64,000 bases of DNA, from assembly GCA_033398695.1 (NCBI GenBank), contig CM065801.1, forward strand, positions 3,162,001 through 3,226,000, read 5' to 3'. The translations under genes and the position numbers were made by a program. Under the pieces are notes generated by a model. It was not told the DNA's origin, made no database searches, and saw nothing but the letters and a program-made list of their open reading frames with translations. This DNA is from Orobanche coerulescens (lineage: Eukaryota > Streptophyta > Magnoliopsida > Lamiales > Orobanchaceae). Position 1 is the stretch's first letter. Each line of letters opens with the position of its first letter. This document shows positions 1 through 11,376 of the stretch, one piece after another.

Positions 1-42
1 TAGGTATATATTAGGATTTTACAATTTGATGTTGTTTAGATT

Positions 43-596
43 TTGTTCCTGTTATTTGAAAAATCACGAATCACAAGACCGATTGAGTTTCCACATAATG
101 ATCAGTTGGTCATCATGCTGGTTATTGGAAATAATTCCATGAAGAGAGTTCTTGTTGATGATAGAGCTTCAGTAGATATTCTTTTTCATAATATATTCAT
201 CCAAATGGGATATGAAGATAGTCAATTAACTCCTTCTACCATACCAATTTTTAGATTTAGTGGAGTGGAGACAAAGATTGATGGAACTATACAGTTACCA
301 GTGACTCTTGGAGAAGAGCCTCTACAAGCAACGCAAATGGTGAATTTTATGGTGGTAAAGGCACCATCTTCTTATAATGCTATCCTTGGAAGGACAAGTC
401 TACATCAGTTTAAGGATGTGACATCTACATATCATTTGAAGGTTAAGTTCCCAACAAAAAAAGGTGTTGGGGAAGCTAGAGGCAACCAATATTTGGCGAG
501 AAGTTGTTATGTGGCAGCCCTGAAGGCAGATGGAACTGGAGAACAAGTCTTACCCATAGAGGACTTGGATATGAGAGATGATCTGGATAGAAGCCA
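43..596 (+). pseudogene. Tat-type Ty3/gypsy aspartic protease fragment
   Basis: The reading frame encodes a retropepsin-like region of a plant Ty3/gypsy polyprotein. It has the block around VDILFHNIFIQMGYEDSQL, then YNAILGRTSLHQFK, TYHLKVKFPT and ARSCYVAAL, an order familiar from Tat-lineage proteases. The catalytic motif, normally D-T/G-G-S-S, reads DDRAS, so the enzyme should be inactive. The similarity ends after LPIEDLDMRDD near position 590, where an unrelated repeat takes over and the frame runs into it until 765. No gag, RT or integrase follows. This is a decayed fragment, not a gene. Lineage assignment is from motif memory. Confidence 0.8.
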
Positions 597-1207
597 ATTG
601 CATGTTTTGGTTCAATATCCCAAATCAATTGTTCAATTTCAGTTTCAAGTGTCATGTGCAAGGTTTTTTTTTAAAAAAATACCGAGCCGATCCAAATCGA
701 ACGTGTTCGGCTCGAACCTCAAACCTCGACCCGAACCTCAACATCCAGGATTCGACCGAGACTAATCGAATCTTGGGTTCGAAAAGTTGCGAGCAAACCA
801 AAACCTTGTGATATACGGTTCGATTCGGCTCATTTACGCCCTAAGCCCGCATCTAAATCACTGTTCCTCTCTAGAATAGGAATCCCTCCCCACCGTGAGA
901 TAAAAAAACCACAACTCCAACAGTAAACACAAAATTAGAGCTGAAAAGACATGATTGACCTTCCACTCTTCCTCATCTTCTCTCCGTCTCCACTTGTCTT
1001 CATCTCCACCATCATCTGCAAACCTAACAACAGTCAATCGGAGACGCGTAGCACCACTGGTCATCGCCGCTCTCCCATCGGATAGGAAAGTAGGTCGACG
1101 GGGACCTTTTCGACCATATGCAAAAATCAAAAAGGTTCTGTTAATGGTGGCCAAATGAAAGTAAGACAATTAGGGCTAGTTTGGCAGTCAAGGTAGGATA
1201 TACGATG
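597..1207. repeat. Left copy of a ~600 bp segmental duplication
   Basis: This stretch recurs at 8012-8605 with about 99% identity by eye. It begins at GGTTCAATATCCCAAATC and runs into the first bases of a Tourist-like MITE (1173-1203). It includes text like a hAT MITE end (GAGCCGATCC near 693, and CATTTACGCCCTAA at 831-844) and a GC-richer block at 950-1150 with short ORFs on both strands. Neither ORF resembles a known protein. The homology also covers 34-85, which equals the start of the right copy, so the right copy lacks the protease segment between. Confidence 0.85.
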
Positions 1208-1509
1208 TTAGAGCATCTCCAAGGCTGAGTCTCCTTACCTATATCTGCCCACTTGTACAAAATTTAGGGGTTTTACTTGAAAAATTATTCTCCAACCGTA
1301 CCCTATCCCTATATTTTTTAGGGGATTGGAAATAGAACCCCTTGTTTTGGGGACAAAATAATCAGCCCCTATAACTTCCACCTCAGCTCTTGCTCTCATT
1401 TTCAATTATTTTTTGTTGTTATTTGATTGCTATGTGTTATAATATTATTATTATTGGGCGGAAAGCACTTTCTGTGCTTAATGTATAATATTTTTAAAAT
1501 ATAGGGAAC
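1205..1509. other. MITE-like remnant, no gene
   Basis: The sequence opens with TTAGAGCATCTCCAA, a terminus type common in plant MITEs, and contains a CTCCAACC-type internal motif. No matching opposite terminus is visible before the LTR at 1510, so it is probably truncated. Nothing coding is seen. Confidence 0.4.
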
Positions 1510-1736
1510 TGTTTCAGGAGAAAGTAAAAGACAACAAATCAATTGTATTCATAACACTCATAGAGGGGCCTTTATATAGGCATTACAATGAGAGTCCTTC
1601 CATACATAGGATTCCTAGATAAGGTAAGACATCTAATAGGATCCTAATACCTCTAGAAGGATCTAGAACCTTCCATCTATGTATCTACAATCAGTATTAG
1701 GTAAGACACATCACGAGAATAATAATTCCCGGAACA
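1510..1736 (-). repeat. 3' LTR of the LARD-like element
   Basis: The minus-strand copy starts TGTTCCGGGAATT and ends CTCCTGAAACA. It contains TATATAAAGG (minus strand, near 1571-1580), which could be a TATA box. It differs from the partner LTR at only a few positions. Confidence 0.85.
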
Positions 1737-1746
1737 CTCCCCCTGT
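1737..1746 (-). other. Polypurine tract
   Basis: The plus strand reads CTCCCCCTGT directly next to the LTR start, giving the minus-strand purine run CAGGGGGAG that primes plus-strand DNA synthesis in LTR elements. Confidence 0.75.
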
Positions 1747-1795
1747 GTCGAGCACTAATACAACAATGGTGCAGAAGTTGTTGCCTTCGCAAAAA

Positions 1796-2115
1796 CCTAT
1801 TCCAAGCTAAAACAAAACCCCATGGGAAAAATAAAGGCTTGATGAGGAAAAGATTGCAACGCACCAAGATAACATGTCATGTATACTCCCCCTGATGTAT
1901 ACATAACGACTCCTCCTGATGAGTACCTCAAATCATAGGAGTCGGATGCCAAGTTGCCCTCACAACTATACCAAGGAAAACCCCAGTGGGAAAAATACCT
2001 CTTGGTGTAAGTTGAACAGAAGTACAACGCATCATTGTATGGATGTTCTCATAGGTCGCCTCGTTAAAAACCTTACCAAGTGAAAACCCAATGGGAAAAA
2101 ACAAACCTTGGTCTA
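1796..2115 (-). repeat. Diverged repeat of an AAACCC..TGGGAAAAA motif
   Basis: Three related blocks occur near 1813, 1979 and 2084 (AACCCCATGGGAAAAAT, AACCCCAGTGGGAAAAA, AACCCAATGGGAAAAA), each followed by a TTGG or CTTG segment. They lie in the 3' untranslated part of the LARD-like element. Their role is unknown. Confidence 0.55.
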
Positions 2116-5100
2116 AGGACAAGAAGAGCGCGACACATCCAAAGTGCAGAGTCGCTAAAGACTTATCCGAAAATCAAGTTTTCTAAAGTCTTGACTTCCA
2201 TGCACTAAATCAGTCATAACTTCTTCGATTCAATAGGCATCAACGAAACTGTAAGAACTTATGAAAACTAGACACCCATAGCTTTTCATTCACATACAAT
2301 ACGTAACCTAGATCGACCTGAGCAGATCACAAAGCTCTATCGAAGTTGACTTAGCAAATTACCGGACATATCCTGTCATACTTTACAACAATAGTCATAT
2401 GTCACTCAACATGATGGATGTGATCAAATGGTTGGTTTCCTTGGAAAGTAGACACAAACTTTTCCAATGGTACCAATTTCACCATTTTCCAACAAGCGAG
2501 CTGCCCTGTAGGTCATATGGGAGATAGACCAATACATTCTGGGCAAATCGGGTATCGATTTTCAAGTGTCCTTTTTATCGAGATAGAGCGAGCTTCAAGC
2601 TTCTTGTCAATCACAGACATTGCGTGAGCGCATCCTAGGCCATCATCACAATGGCTTTTTATTACGAATGAGTACATAATACCGTACTTTTCTCTTAAGA
2701 CTGCATCATCATTTAAGTGAGCCAAGTCTTATTATGACTTCGACTAGTCATTGGGAATCATATAGGAATTACTTTATCGTCTCTTAGGGAAACCGTCCCT
2801 TAGATTGCCTTAAACCGATTGATGAATATGCATCATCAAGTGTCCCCAAGATCCTTTCATTCTTAACTTTGGATTTAGCGGAATCTCTTAGTCTCACAAG
2901 AGTACATCACTATAAACCCTTAGTTCTACACACAAAAGCTTCATATCTCTTCTAAATCAAGTATATACTTAGTATGCGTTCCCGACAATCACTTGTCGTC
3001 GCGCTCCGTGGTCAGGATCCACTTGATTTGAGTCTGATCCACCACGAGATCCTTTTTATCACTTAACTTAGTTCCCCACTAAGATAAGATTTAACCACAA
3101 GTTGCACGTCAGTTTTTGGGAAACTATCTAACTGAAAAGATAGTGGATGCTATAACATCCATTACGATAGCACAACTAAGTTTCGTGTCATCGTAGTCGA
3201 TTCCAGTGCGTTTATGAGAAATCTCGCGCCATGAGGTGAGTTTAACTCATTCTCTCACTCGCATTGACAAAGTATACGGATAGATCTTATCTTTGGAGTG
3301 TCGGCACCACTTCAACAAAGGGCTATCACTTTGTTTATACTGAAATCGCATATGTTTCCATTTTAGGCCAATGCTACAACGTTGTAGATTTTCAACGAAG
3401 TATGGTTCGATTAAACTCACATTCCACGTCCTCATGAACCGGCTTTATTCATAGAGTACTCTTTATGGATTGGCATTCATTGAGGCATCCCCCAATGATG
3501 ACTATAATCCAGAATCACATGAGACGGATGAGTTCATTTGATCAGATGATCAAGTTTCATGTACCAAACTCACATACATTCTTAGCGAGAGTATTTATCG
3601 AACCAAATGGCATCCCAATAAACATGTGGACGATAAAGGTTTTCAGTGTTAACATAATCCAGTTAACAAAATGCATACTGTTACACTTGTAACTAAGCAT
3701 TTGAATGATGATAGGTATAGATGAATATGACATGTTGACCTATGCTACATAGCCGTAGCTACTGGTCTTGAGAATCCAACAAAACCGCCACCATGCACCA
3801 TCGGGATCGAACATGAAGGAACGATTGAACCGATGATAGGTCATTGGTTTTATCAAACCTCTAGTGCTTTCTTGAAGAGTTCACTCCCTTCACCAGCCCC
3901 AAACACCTCAAAATTTCGTGAGCATGTATAAACGGGTGTTTAGGATTCCAAAACCATCAACCTTGTGGTTAAAAACCGGTCGAAATGACATCAAATTGGT
4001 CATTGGGACGGCTGGTGGTATGTGAAAACTTCATTTAAGTGGTTCACCTCCTTCCAAGTTTCCAAATGGCATCAAAATTTGTGAGAAGGTAGCCTTGGAT
4101 GTTAGGAAGTACTTGTTAAAATTTCACTTTAAGACTTGGTTTAAAAAGTGGGTGAACCGACCTTTACAATGACTGGTCCGCAAGTTGGACAACCATAACT
4201 CAGGTTTCATCAACTTATCAATCATTGTCAAAGGAACAACATAACATATAAATGTTATTACTTGAGTACGACCATTTGTGAACACCATCATAGCATCATA
4301 AGCCACCCAGGCTAATACTTATGATCATGTATGTATAAGGACTCGGTGAAAAGGGAGGACTCAGCACCATGCTTATGCGAGTCGCTACATTATTCTCTTT
4401 AGCATAGGAGGGTGTCATCTCCTAATCGTGCCAAAGAATAGGTTTTAATCAATGAACATGGCTAAGAAGGATCATCGGGGGGGGTCTTTGGCGTCACACA
4501 TGCTTGTGAAAGCAAGACGCGAATGACATAAATATCATCATCGGTCATGAGCCCTGCTCATGACTCCACCAACGTACTTTGGTGTCTTTGATCCAACTAG
4601 TTTCTTTGTTCAAAGAAAATAATGTCCATGATAATACCGTGGTATATGGATCATCAATGTCCAAACTCGGGACTATTAAAGCCTAAATGTGTCAATGTCC
4701 CAATATATCTTCTGGTTACAAAAACCGATGCAAGACGGACCATATTGACTCATGAATATTTTTCCTTTTCACATATCCAATACAAGTGATGCATAAGATT
4801 TTATTTCTCACAAATCACAATGAGATGCTATGAGTGATACACTTTGGCATATATGTCATCGAGTCATAACACAGTTCAATTGTTACGGAACATATGTGAC
4901 TAGAAAATACCATTCGACGTTCAACAACTTGAGCATTATACCACTCATTGATTGTGATGACCTAGTCATCATAGTCACAATGGATTTATAAACCGAAATC
5001 CAAAAATATCGTGTTCCTTGATAATAGCTTAATACGCACTCAATTTCGCTTGCAAAATTTTACAAACATGAGCATAGCGAACACTCTAACAACATAGAGA

Positions 5101-7454
5101 TTTTATACCAAATACGATCAAAATGATCTATCATATTGAGTGCATAACATGGCAAGGTTATATGCCTAAGGGGCAAAATTACGACACAAGCATGGTGTAA
5201 CACTACCATGCACACGCTCGACCTTCTTATAAGGGTGCGTATTTTGGGCTTCCCCAAGGAAACTGTTTTTCAACATTTGAGAGATGATATTTTAGCGTAC
5301 AATGTATACCAAAAATAACATCATCTGTGCCAAATTTGGACAAAAAGACGTTGAAAAACATGTGTCATAAGACCACTTGCAAATTCAAGATGGGAACCAA
5401 GTTGGTTGGGACAAAAGTTAGCACAATCGCTGGAAATAAAATTCTGCGCAGCTTGACCTTTGTTCACTAAAATAGCGATAACTCCCTTGTTAGGAAGGCT
5501 ATGGACGAACGGTCAGATGTTCTGGAAACTATACTTCCGTATCTTTCTATACATATATTGTGCACCACATGGATCATTAAAATCAGATCACAGTGCATGT
5601 TTTAATTGACTGCTTTAGTATTTCCCAAGTTTAGTGAGAAAACAAGGTTGAGACCATATCCAATGGCATAAGTGTTGATGCAAAAACATGGCAATGACAG
5701 CTATAGGTGCGTTTAAAGGCAGCAGTGTGTTCGATTTCTTATTTCGACTAATGATCCTTTCGGTAACTCCAACTTGGTAGACTTGCAGAGAAAGTAGGAA
5801 TGTCGGTACAGCTAAGGCTGTTTAAAAACCACTGATTCCGTTTGAACTTTCAAAGCATAAACAAATACCAAGGAGGATGCGCCTAGTCATGATTAAAAGT
5901 GTAGACAAAATCCACCAAAATGCATCAATCAACCAAGTATTTTAATTCTCAATTTGCAAGCATACATCATAATAGCCATTTTATATGGATGCAACGCGGT
6001 GCATCATAATTAAGCATTTTGAACCATGAGACATAATGAATATACCATAACCAACTCGTCTTGACCATCCAATAAGATCGACTAAACATAGTCAAATGTA
6101 TAAGGCACATGCCTTTACAAATACTCGGAAAAGTATTCGGACCTATAGTCATACGAACTATAATTGAGGTCAACGAATTCATGTATTTACCGCAATATGC
6201 CATTGCTTTACATGTTAAAATTCATGAGAATTACTTGTACATTCTTTCATATATCATATTGCAAGGAGACGGTACATGACTATACCCACATGTAATATTT
6301 TATTTTAATAAGATGAAAGATGGAGTTTTCCAAGTATGGGATTGGGTCAAGACCAACGTGGTGGTCGCTCAATTCAACGTGGCAATTCCGTCACAAATCG
6401 ATTTTAACCACGACATATCCGTCGCAATCGATGTTTGTCCCATTTGTACGTCACAAATCCGTGACTAATCATGAACGAGTCATAACTTTACCGTTACCGA
6501 CAATGTTCATTTTTTTTCAATTGTTGGTTTAAAATTGACAAAACGACGACGTCAAATCGTACCCAAAACGTGGTGTATGCAACAACCACAAATATCGACT
6601 TTCAACAATTATCCGTGACTCCCCTAGGACCGTCACACAGTTTACTTCGACGTACGATAGTGATACCACCTCTCATAGTCTCATCCACCGCAAAGTAACG
6701 TGGGAGATAAAGAACCCAAATACCCAATTCCCCAAAAAAAAATTTTCCCAAAAGAGAGGAATTGAAAAACGGGAACTTTAATAAAATCTTACGGGTACTT
6801 GGTTCCATATTTGCTTTGGTCCTTGAACGGGAGCTTCTCTCCATATGAGCAACATATTTTCGTGGGTACTCCGTTCTATATTTACTTTGATCCTTGAACG
6901 GGATAATAAATATGACTTCTCTCCATAGCGTGCACATCATTATGAGCAACGTATTTTCCTATATACACATAAAACATAAACATGGTAAGATTCATAAATG
7001 TACAAATCAATGAACAAATGAATCATTAACTAGGAAAAGATGGATAGTTGAGAAATGCCCAGATAGGGCTACTGGGCTCGATAATTCGGCCGAAAAAGGA
7101 CTCGAGCGCGGCGATGCAGCAGCTCGGTATTGGATGAGGTCGGATCTCCAAATTTCCTCGTAAAAATCTGTTTCTGTTCGGCGGCAAATTCAGTAATCAA
7201 TATTACTCATAATCCGATCTCCACCGTTGAATATACAGATATTTGTGTTGGGAAGTTGCTGTCAAAATTTCACACCGATCGGGAAACATGTTTTCAGTAC
7301 GACTGCGCTGTGCAGAAAATTTACGCGCGGAAATTCTCGTCTGTTTTTTTTTTTCTTTCGCGTACAGTTTCATCGAGAAATATTGTTCCGAATCAGATCT
7401 TCACGGTCAAATTTGTAGTTTTTGCTACATGGTTGAGAGGGTAAAAAAAATCTG
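2116..7454. other. Interior of the LARD-like element, no gene
   Basis: Both strands carry only short, unrelated ORFs. I looked on the minus strand for copia or gypsy pol motifs (protease DTGA, RT YxDD, integrase HHCC) and saw none. There are no strong repeats or RNA genes. Confidence 0.6.
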
Positions 7455-7728
7455 ATTTGTTGCAGCTATCGGGTCGGGTCGATCAACAGCGGGCGCGAAC
7501 GGGATGGAGGAATCCGATCTGGTTTTTGGTCCAAGGTTCTGAACCGGGTCGAACTTGGCTGGGCTGGAGCTAGCCGGTGGCGGCGGCGGCAGCAGCTGGG
7601 CAGTGGCGGCGGCGGGCAGCGGCGACTGGGCGGCGGCTGTGGTCCGGCGGCGGCGGCTGTGGTCCGGCGGCGGTCCGACGGCGGGCTGGGCTGGCCGATT
7701 TTTTTTTTCTTTTTTTTTCTTTGAGTTA
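7455..7728 (-). other. GC-rich leader next to the primer site
   Basis: On the minus strand this follows the primer site. It starts with an A-rich stretch (plus-strand T runs at 7700-7720), then a GC-rich block of CGG/GCC repeats at 7565-7685. ORFs here are low-complexity Pro/Arg/Ala or Gly/Ala strings in several frames and are not credible genes. It is probably the untranslated leader. Confidence 0.5.
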
Positions 7729-7741
7729 CGTGCTGATAACG
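7729..7741 (-). other. Candidate primer-binding site, tRNA anticodon-arm type
   Basis: Directly after the minus-strand 5' LTR end (CAAACA) comes CGTTATCAGCACG. It does not begin with TGG, so it cannot pair with a mature tRNA 3' end. Its complement CGTGCTGATAACG resembles the anticodon arm of plant tRNA-Ile (CGTGCTAATAACG from memory). Priming by a 5' half-tRNA is known for Drosophila copia; the assignment here is inference. Confidence 0.5.
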
Positions 7742-7964
7742 TGTTTGAGGAGAAAGTAAAAGACAACAAATCAATTGTATTCATAACACTGATAGAGGGG
7801 CCTTTATATAGGCATTACAATGAGAGTCCTTCCATACATAGGATTCCTAGATAAGGTAAGACATCTAATAGGATCATACTACCTCTAGAAGGATCTAGAA
7901 CCTTCCATCTATGTATCTACAATCAGTATTAGGTAAGATACATCACGGGAATAATAATTCCCGG
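7742..7964 (-). repeat. 5' LTR of the LARD-like element
   Basis: This is the partner of 1510-1736. The inner end is intact (TGTTTGAGGAG on plus). The outer end stops at CCCGG and passes straight into the right duplication copy, missing the four terminal bases seen in the other LTR. Confidence 0.85.
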
Positions 7965-8605
7965 ATTTTGTGCCTGTTATTTGAAAAATCACGAATCACA
8001 AGACCGATTGTCCAATTTCATGGTTCAATATCCCAAATCAATTGTTCAATTTCAGTTTCAAGTGTCATGTGCAAGGTTTTTTTTTTAAAAATACCGAGCC
8101 GATCCAAATCGAACGTGTTCGGCTCGAACCTCAAACCTCGACCCGAACCTCAACATCCAAGATTCGACCGAGACTAATCGAATCTTGGGTTCGAAAAGTT
8201 GCGAGCAAACCAAAACCTTGTGATATACGGTTCGATTCGGCTCATTTACGCCCTAAGCCCGCATCTAAATCACTGTTCCTCTCTAGAATAGGAATCCCTC
8301 CCCACCGTGAGATAAAAAAACCACAACTCCAACAGTAAACACAGAATTAGAGCTGAAAAGACATGATTGACCTTCCACTCTTCCTCATCTTCTCTCCGTC
8401 TCCACTCGTCTTCATCTCCACCATCATCTGCAAACCCAACAACAGTCAATCGGAGACGCGTAGCACCACTGGTCATCGGCGCTCTCCCATCGGATAGGAA
8501 AGTAGGTCGACGGGGACCTTTTCGACCATATGCAAAAATCAAAAAGGTTCTGTTAATGGTGGCCAAATGAAAGTAAGACCATTAGGGCTAGTTTGGTAGT
8601 CAAGG
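7965..8605. repeat. Right copy of the segmental duplication
   Basis: It starts with ATTTTGTGCCTGTTATTTG, equal to 37-55, continues through ACAAGACCGATTG and then jumps to the segment equal to 608 onward. About 510 bp of protease sequence present in the left copy is absent. It continues into an intact Tourist-like MITE at 8585, whereas the left copy is cut at 1204. Confidence 0.85.
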
Positions 8606-9419
8606 TAGGATATAGGATATTAGCATATAACAAGTTAGTTATAGCAAGTTAAATAAGATGGGGATGATAGTTTGGTAGAAAAAATATACTATTTAGATTA
8701 AATTATAAAATTATATTTTTATTTTTGTGAAAAGTAAAAAAAATCTGGAATACTATTTGAAAAAATAAAATAGCTTTTTATGAAAAGTAAAAAAATTACA
8801 AAAACAAAAACTAAGAGGATTTTAAAGAAATATATATGGTAATTCAGTTTTTATTTATTTATGGAAAAGAATATTCCACTTTTTTTTCAAAAACATTAAA
8901 TAAAACATCCGAATTTTATTTTTTATTTTCGAACCGATTTTTATTTTTTATTTTCGAACTTTAAATAAAAACATCCGATTTTATTTTGTATTTTCGAACC
9001 GATTTTTATTTTTTATTTTCGAACTTTAAATAAAAACATTGGGTTTTTATTTTTTATTTTCGAACTAATTTTTATTTTCTATTTTTAATTTTCGAACTTT
9101 AAATAAAAACATCCGGTTTTTATTTTTTATTTTCGAACTATTTTTTATTTTTTATTTTCAAACTTTAAATAAAAATTTCCGATTTTTAATATTAATATTC
9201 CGAATTTTAAAAAAATAAGGTTTGGGGTAATTTTGAGATTATTGGGTTAACATGAGCACTATTCAATCCATGCTGTTTAAACCCACCATTTTGGTGAGTT
9301 TGTAAGCCAAGTTTGGGCTTAAAGCCGAGCCAAGGAGTTAACGAAACAAGTCTACCAAGCGCATGTTTCGGTAGGTTAATTTATCTTAACCTGCCGAAAC
9401 ATGGCTACTAAACGAGCCC
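8585..9419. mobile_element. Tourist-like (PIF/Harbinger) MITE
   Basis: The ends are GGGCTAGTTTGGTAGTC and, reverse-complemented, GGGCTCGTTTAGTAGCC. A TTA target-site duplication lies on both sides (8582-8584 and 9420-9422), the signature of PIF/Harbinger elements. At 835 bp it has no transposase ORF and is AT-rich. The interior carries tandem repeats. Confidence 0.85.
8905..9190. repeat. ~68 bp AT-rich tandem repeats inside the MITE
   Basis: About four imperfect units built around TTATTTTCGAACTTTAAAT and AAAACATCCG-type segments repeat across this interval. They are part of the Tourist-like element. Confidence 0.75.
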
Positions 9420-9422
9420 TTA

Positions 9423-10445
9423 TATTTTTCTCGATTTAAATAACAAATTGAAAAAAAAAATACACACAACTTATCTATTTTAATACTTTAAAAACCCTAA
9501 TAACTTGTAGAGTTGACATGTGTCCCCCGAGTTCAATTTTACTGTTACAAACTAGATGTCCTCCCGTGCGATACACGTCGTAAATATTAAGTATTTTATT
9601 ATTAATAATATGTGCTTGGATTTCAATAATATTGTAAAATTATTATAAATTATACATGAGTCAATATACATACACTATTATTTGATTTACTTCCATTTAT
9701 AAACTCTTATCATATTATCCCAGGGCAAATGATAGGACAAATGTAATTTAATTAAGCACAAACATTTATTTTTTCATATAGGACAATATGAGTCGTATAT
9801 TTAATTTTATAAATATTAATTAAATTGTGGTTATTATTATCAATTTTTATTAAAAGTATAAAACCATATTCTTACTAATATAATTTTTTATGTGATTTGG
9901 CATTAATTTTATTATTTTATATCGCAATAAAATATTTCTGAAAAATTAAAAATTATGAAAATAAACTAAAATAATATCTTTCTTCAATATTCCTATATTT
10001 TCATATTGAAATATTTTAATCATCTCAATATATCATAATTATATTTAAATTACTTTATATATATACTATATGGATATCAAATTAAAGAACACGAAGTAAG
10101 AATTAATTTGATTATTTTTTTATCAAAAATAAAATTGATATGAAAAAATTATAATTATTTAAACTATTGCGTTAAAAATAAAATGAATCAAATGCGAGGA
10201 AATATTTAATTGGTAGATAGTATATAATAGAACAACCCTCTGACCCATTTTTTTAAGATTTTTAAAAAGCGTGGAAATGACACATGTTTCTTTAGATTTT
10301 TTTGCGATTTTTTTTTAAATTTAAGTATGGATATGTTCTGCAAATTTTATTCCACCGAATACATAGTCGCCACGTGTACAGATGTATTTATAAGTTTTAA
10401 AATTTTTATCTCTAAGTTATGATCAGCTGCACACGTGGAGACTAT
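9423..10445. other. AT-rich intergenic DNA
   Basis: No ORF, RNA gene or clear repeat termini seen. The composition is strongly AT-rich. Confidence 0.5.
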
Positions 10446-11106
10446 GGGTATGTTTGGATGCATTAACTGATAATCTAGTTGATTGTTGATAATCTAGCTG
10501 AAAATCAATAATCTAGATTATATTAGATAATCTAGCTGGAAATTGATAATCTAGCTGTAGTATGATAATTTAGATTATTGTATTTAAAAGTGTTTGGCAA
10601 AATTAGCTATCATACTAGCTGAAATTTATAAAATGACATAAAAGTACATCTTTTATATTTATTGTTATATTATAATATTAAAAAACAACCTTAATATTTA
10701 TATATTAACTCTTATGTTGCTTATTATTCTTTGACATTATGCAATATTATTATTTATTTTGTTTTCAACTTCTAATGGTATTTTAGTTTTTTTAATGTTA
10801 TCATATATATTATTATATAAATTTTATACAAATATTTATCAAGGGTCAAATCGGAATAAAAAAATAATATATATATATATATATATAAATACATTAAGGG
10901 TAAAACCGGAATGAAAAAACAAAATCTGGTAGCTTTGGGTTGAAAGCTATATTTGAAAGCGTTTGAATTTAATTTAGATTAAGATTATAACCTAAATTAA
11001 ATTACCACCATCCAAATAAGATTTTGAAAGTCAAATTAGATTATTTGACCAATTTTAATCTAGATTAATATTATAATCTAGATTAAATGGTCATCCAAAC
11101 ATACCC
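10446..11106. mobile_element. MITE with 15 bp terminal inverted repeats
   Basis: The termini are GGGTATGTTTGGATG and its exact reverse complement (11092-11106), flanked by TAT on both sides. The subterminal 150 bp at each end is packed with TAATCTAG-type octamers in both orientations, a pattern of transposase-binding sites. There is no ORF. An (AT)n run lies inside at 10866-10887. It is probably Harbinger-like. Confidence 0.8.
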
Positions 11107-11376
11107 TATGTATCAGATGGATTATGGTTTGGACGCATGTTTAATATAAAATTAAACCGTCCCTCAAGAAGTTGTCAGGATAACATCGCTGAGGCCCCCA
11201 CGATGGCACGATTTGTTCCAAAAAAGATTTCCCCGCCCAAAAAACTGAGATGAAATTTGAATTTCGAAAATTGGATTATTAACAACGAAGCAAATCATCT
11301 TTTTCAGATTCATCATTCAGTTAGTTCTCTCATCTAAGAAGAAAAAGAAGAAGAAGAAGAAGCAGACGACGAAAAA
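11107..11376 (+). promoter_or_regulatory. Upstream region of the H1 gene
   Basis: It holds a possible TATA element (AATATAAAAT near 11141), a GC-rich box TTTCCCCGCCC (near 11229) that resembles but does not exactly match an E2F site, and a purine-rich GAAGAAGAAG 5' leader just before the ATG. S-phase control would suit a histone gene; this is inference. Confidence 0.35.

Larger units (their letters stand above)
1510..7964 (-). mobile_element. Non-autonomous LTR element (LARD-like), minus strand
   Basis: Two near-identical LTRs of about 225 bp lie at 1510-1736 and 7742-7964. On the minus strand the intact copy reads TGTTCC...GAAACA (TG..CA). A polypurine tract abuts the left (3') LTR and a candidate primer site abuts the right (5') LTR, so the element runs from right to left. 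The 6 kb interior has only short ORFs, none resembling gag or pol, as in large retrotransposon derivatives mobilised in trans. The right LTR lacks its outer AACA and no target-site duplication is visible, so that end has been rearranged. Confidence 0.8.

Noticed and set aside
858..1169. ORFs on both strands in the duplicated block (also 8270-8570)
   Set aside because: Low-complexity Ser/Arg-rich strings in overlapping frames with no family resemblance; the same block is duplicated non-coding repeat.
7425..7854. Several overlapping ORFs in GC-rich DNA
   Set aside because: They are Pro/Ala/Arg or Gly/Ala runs produced by CGG repeats in the element leader, open in several frames at once.
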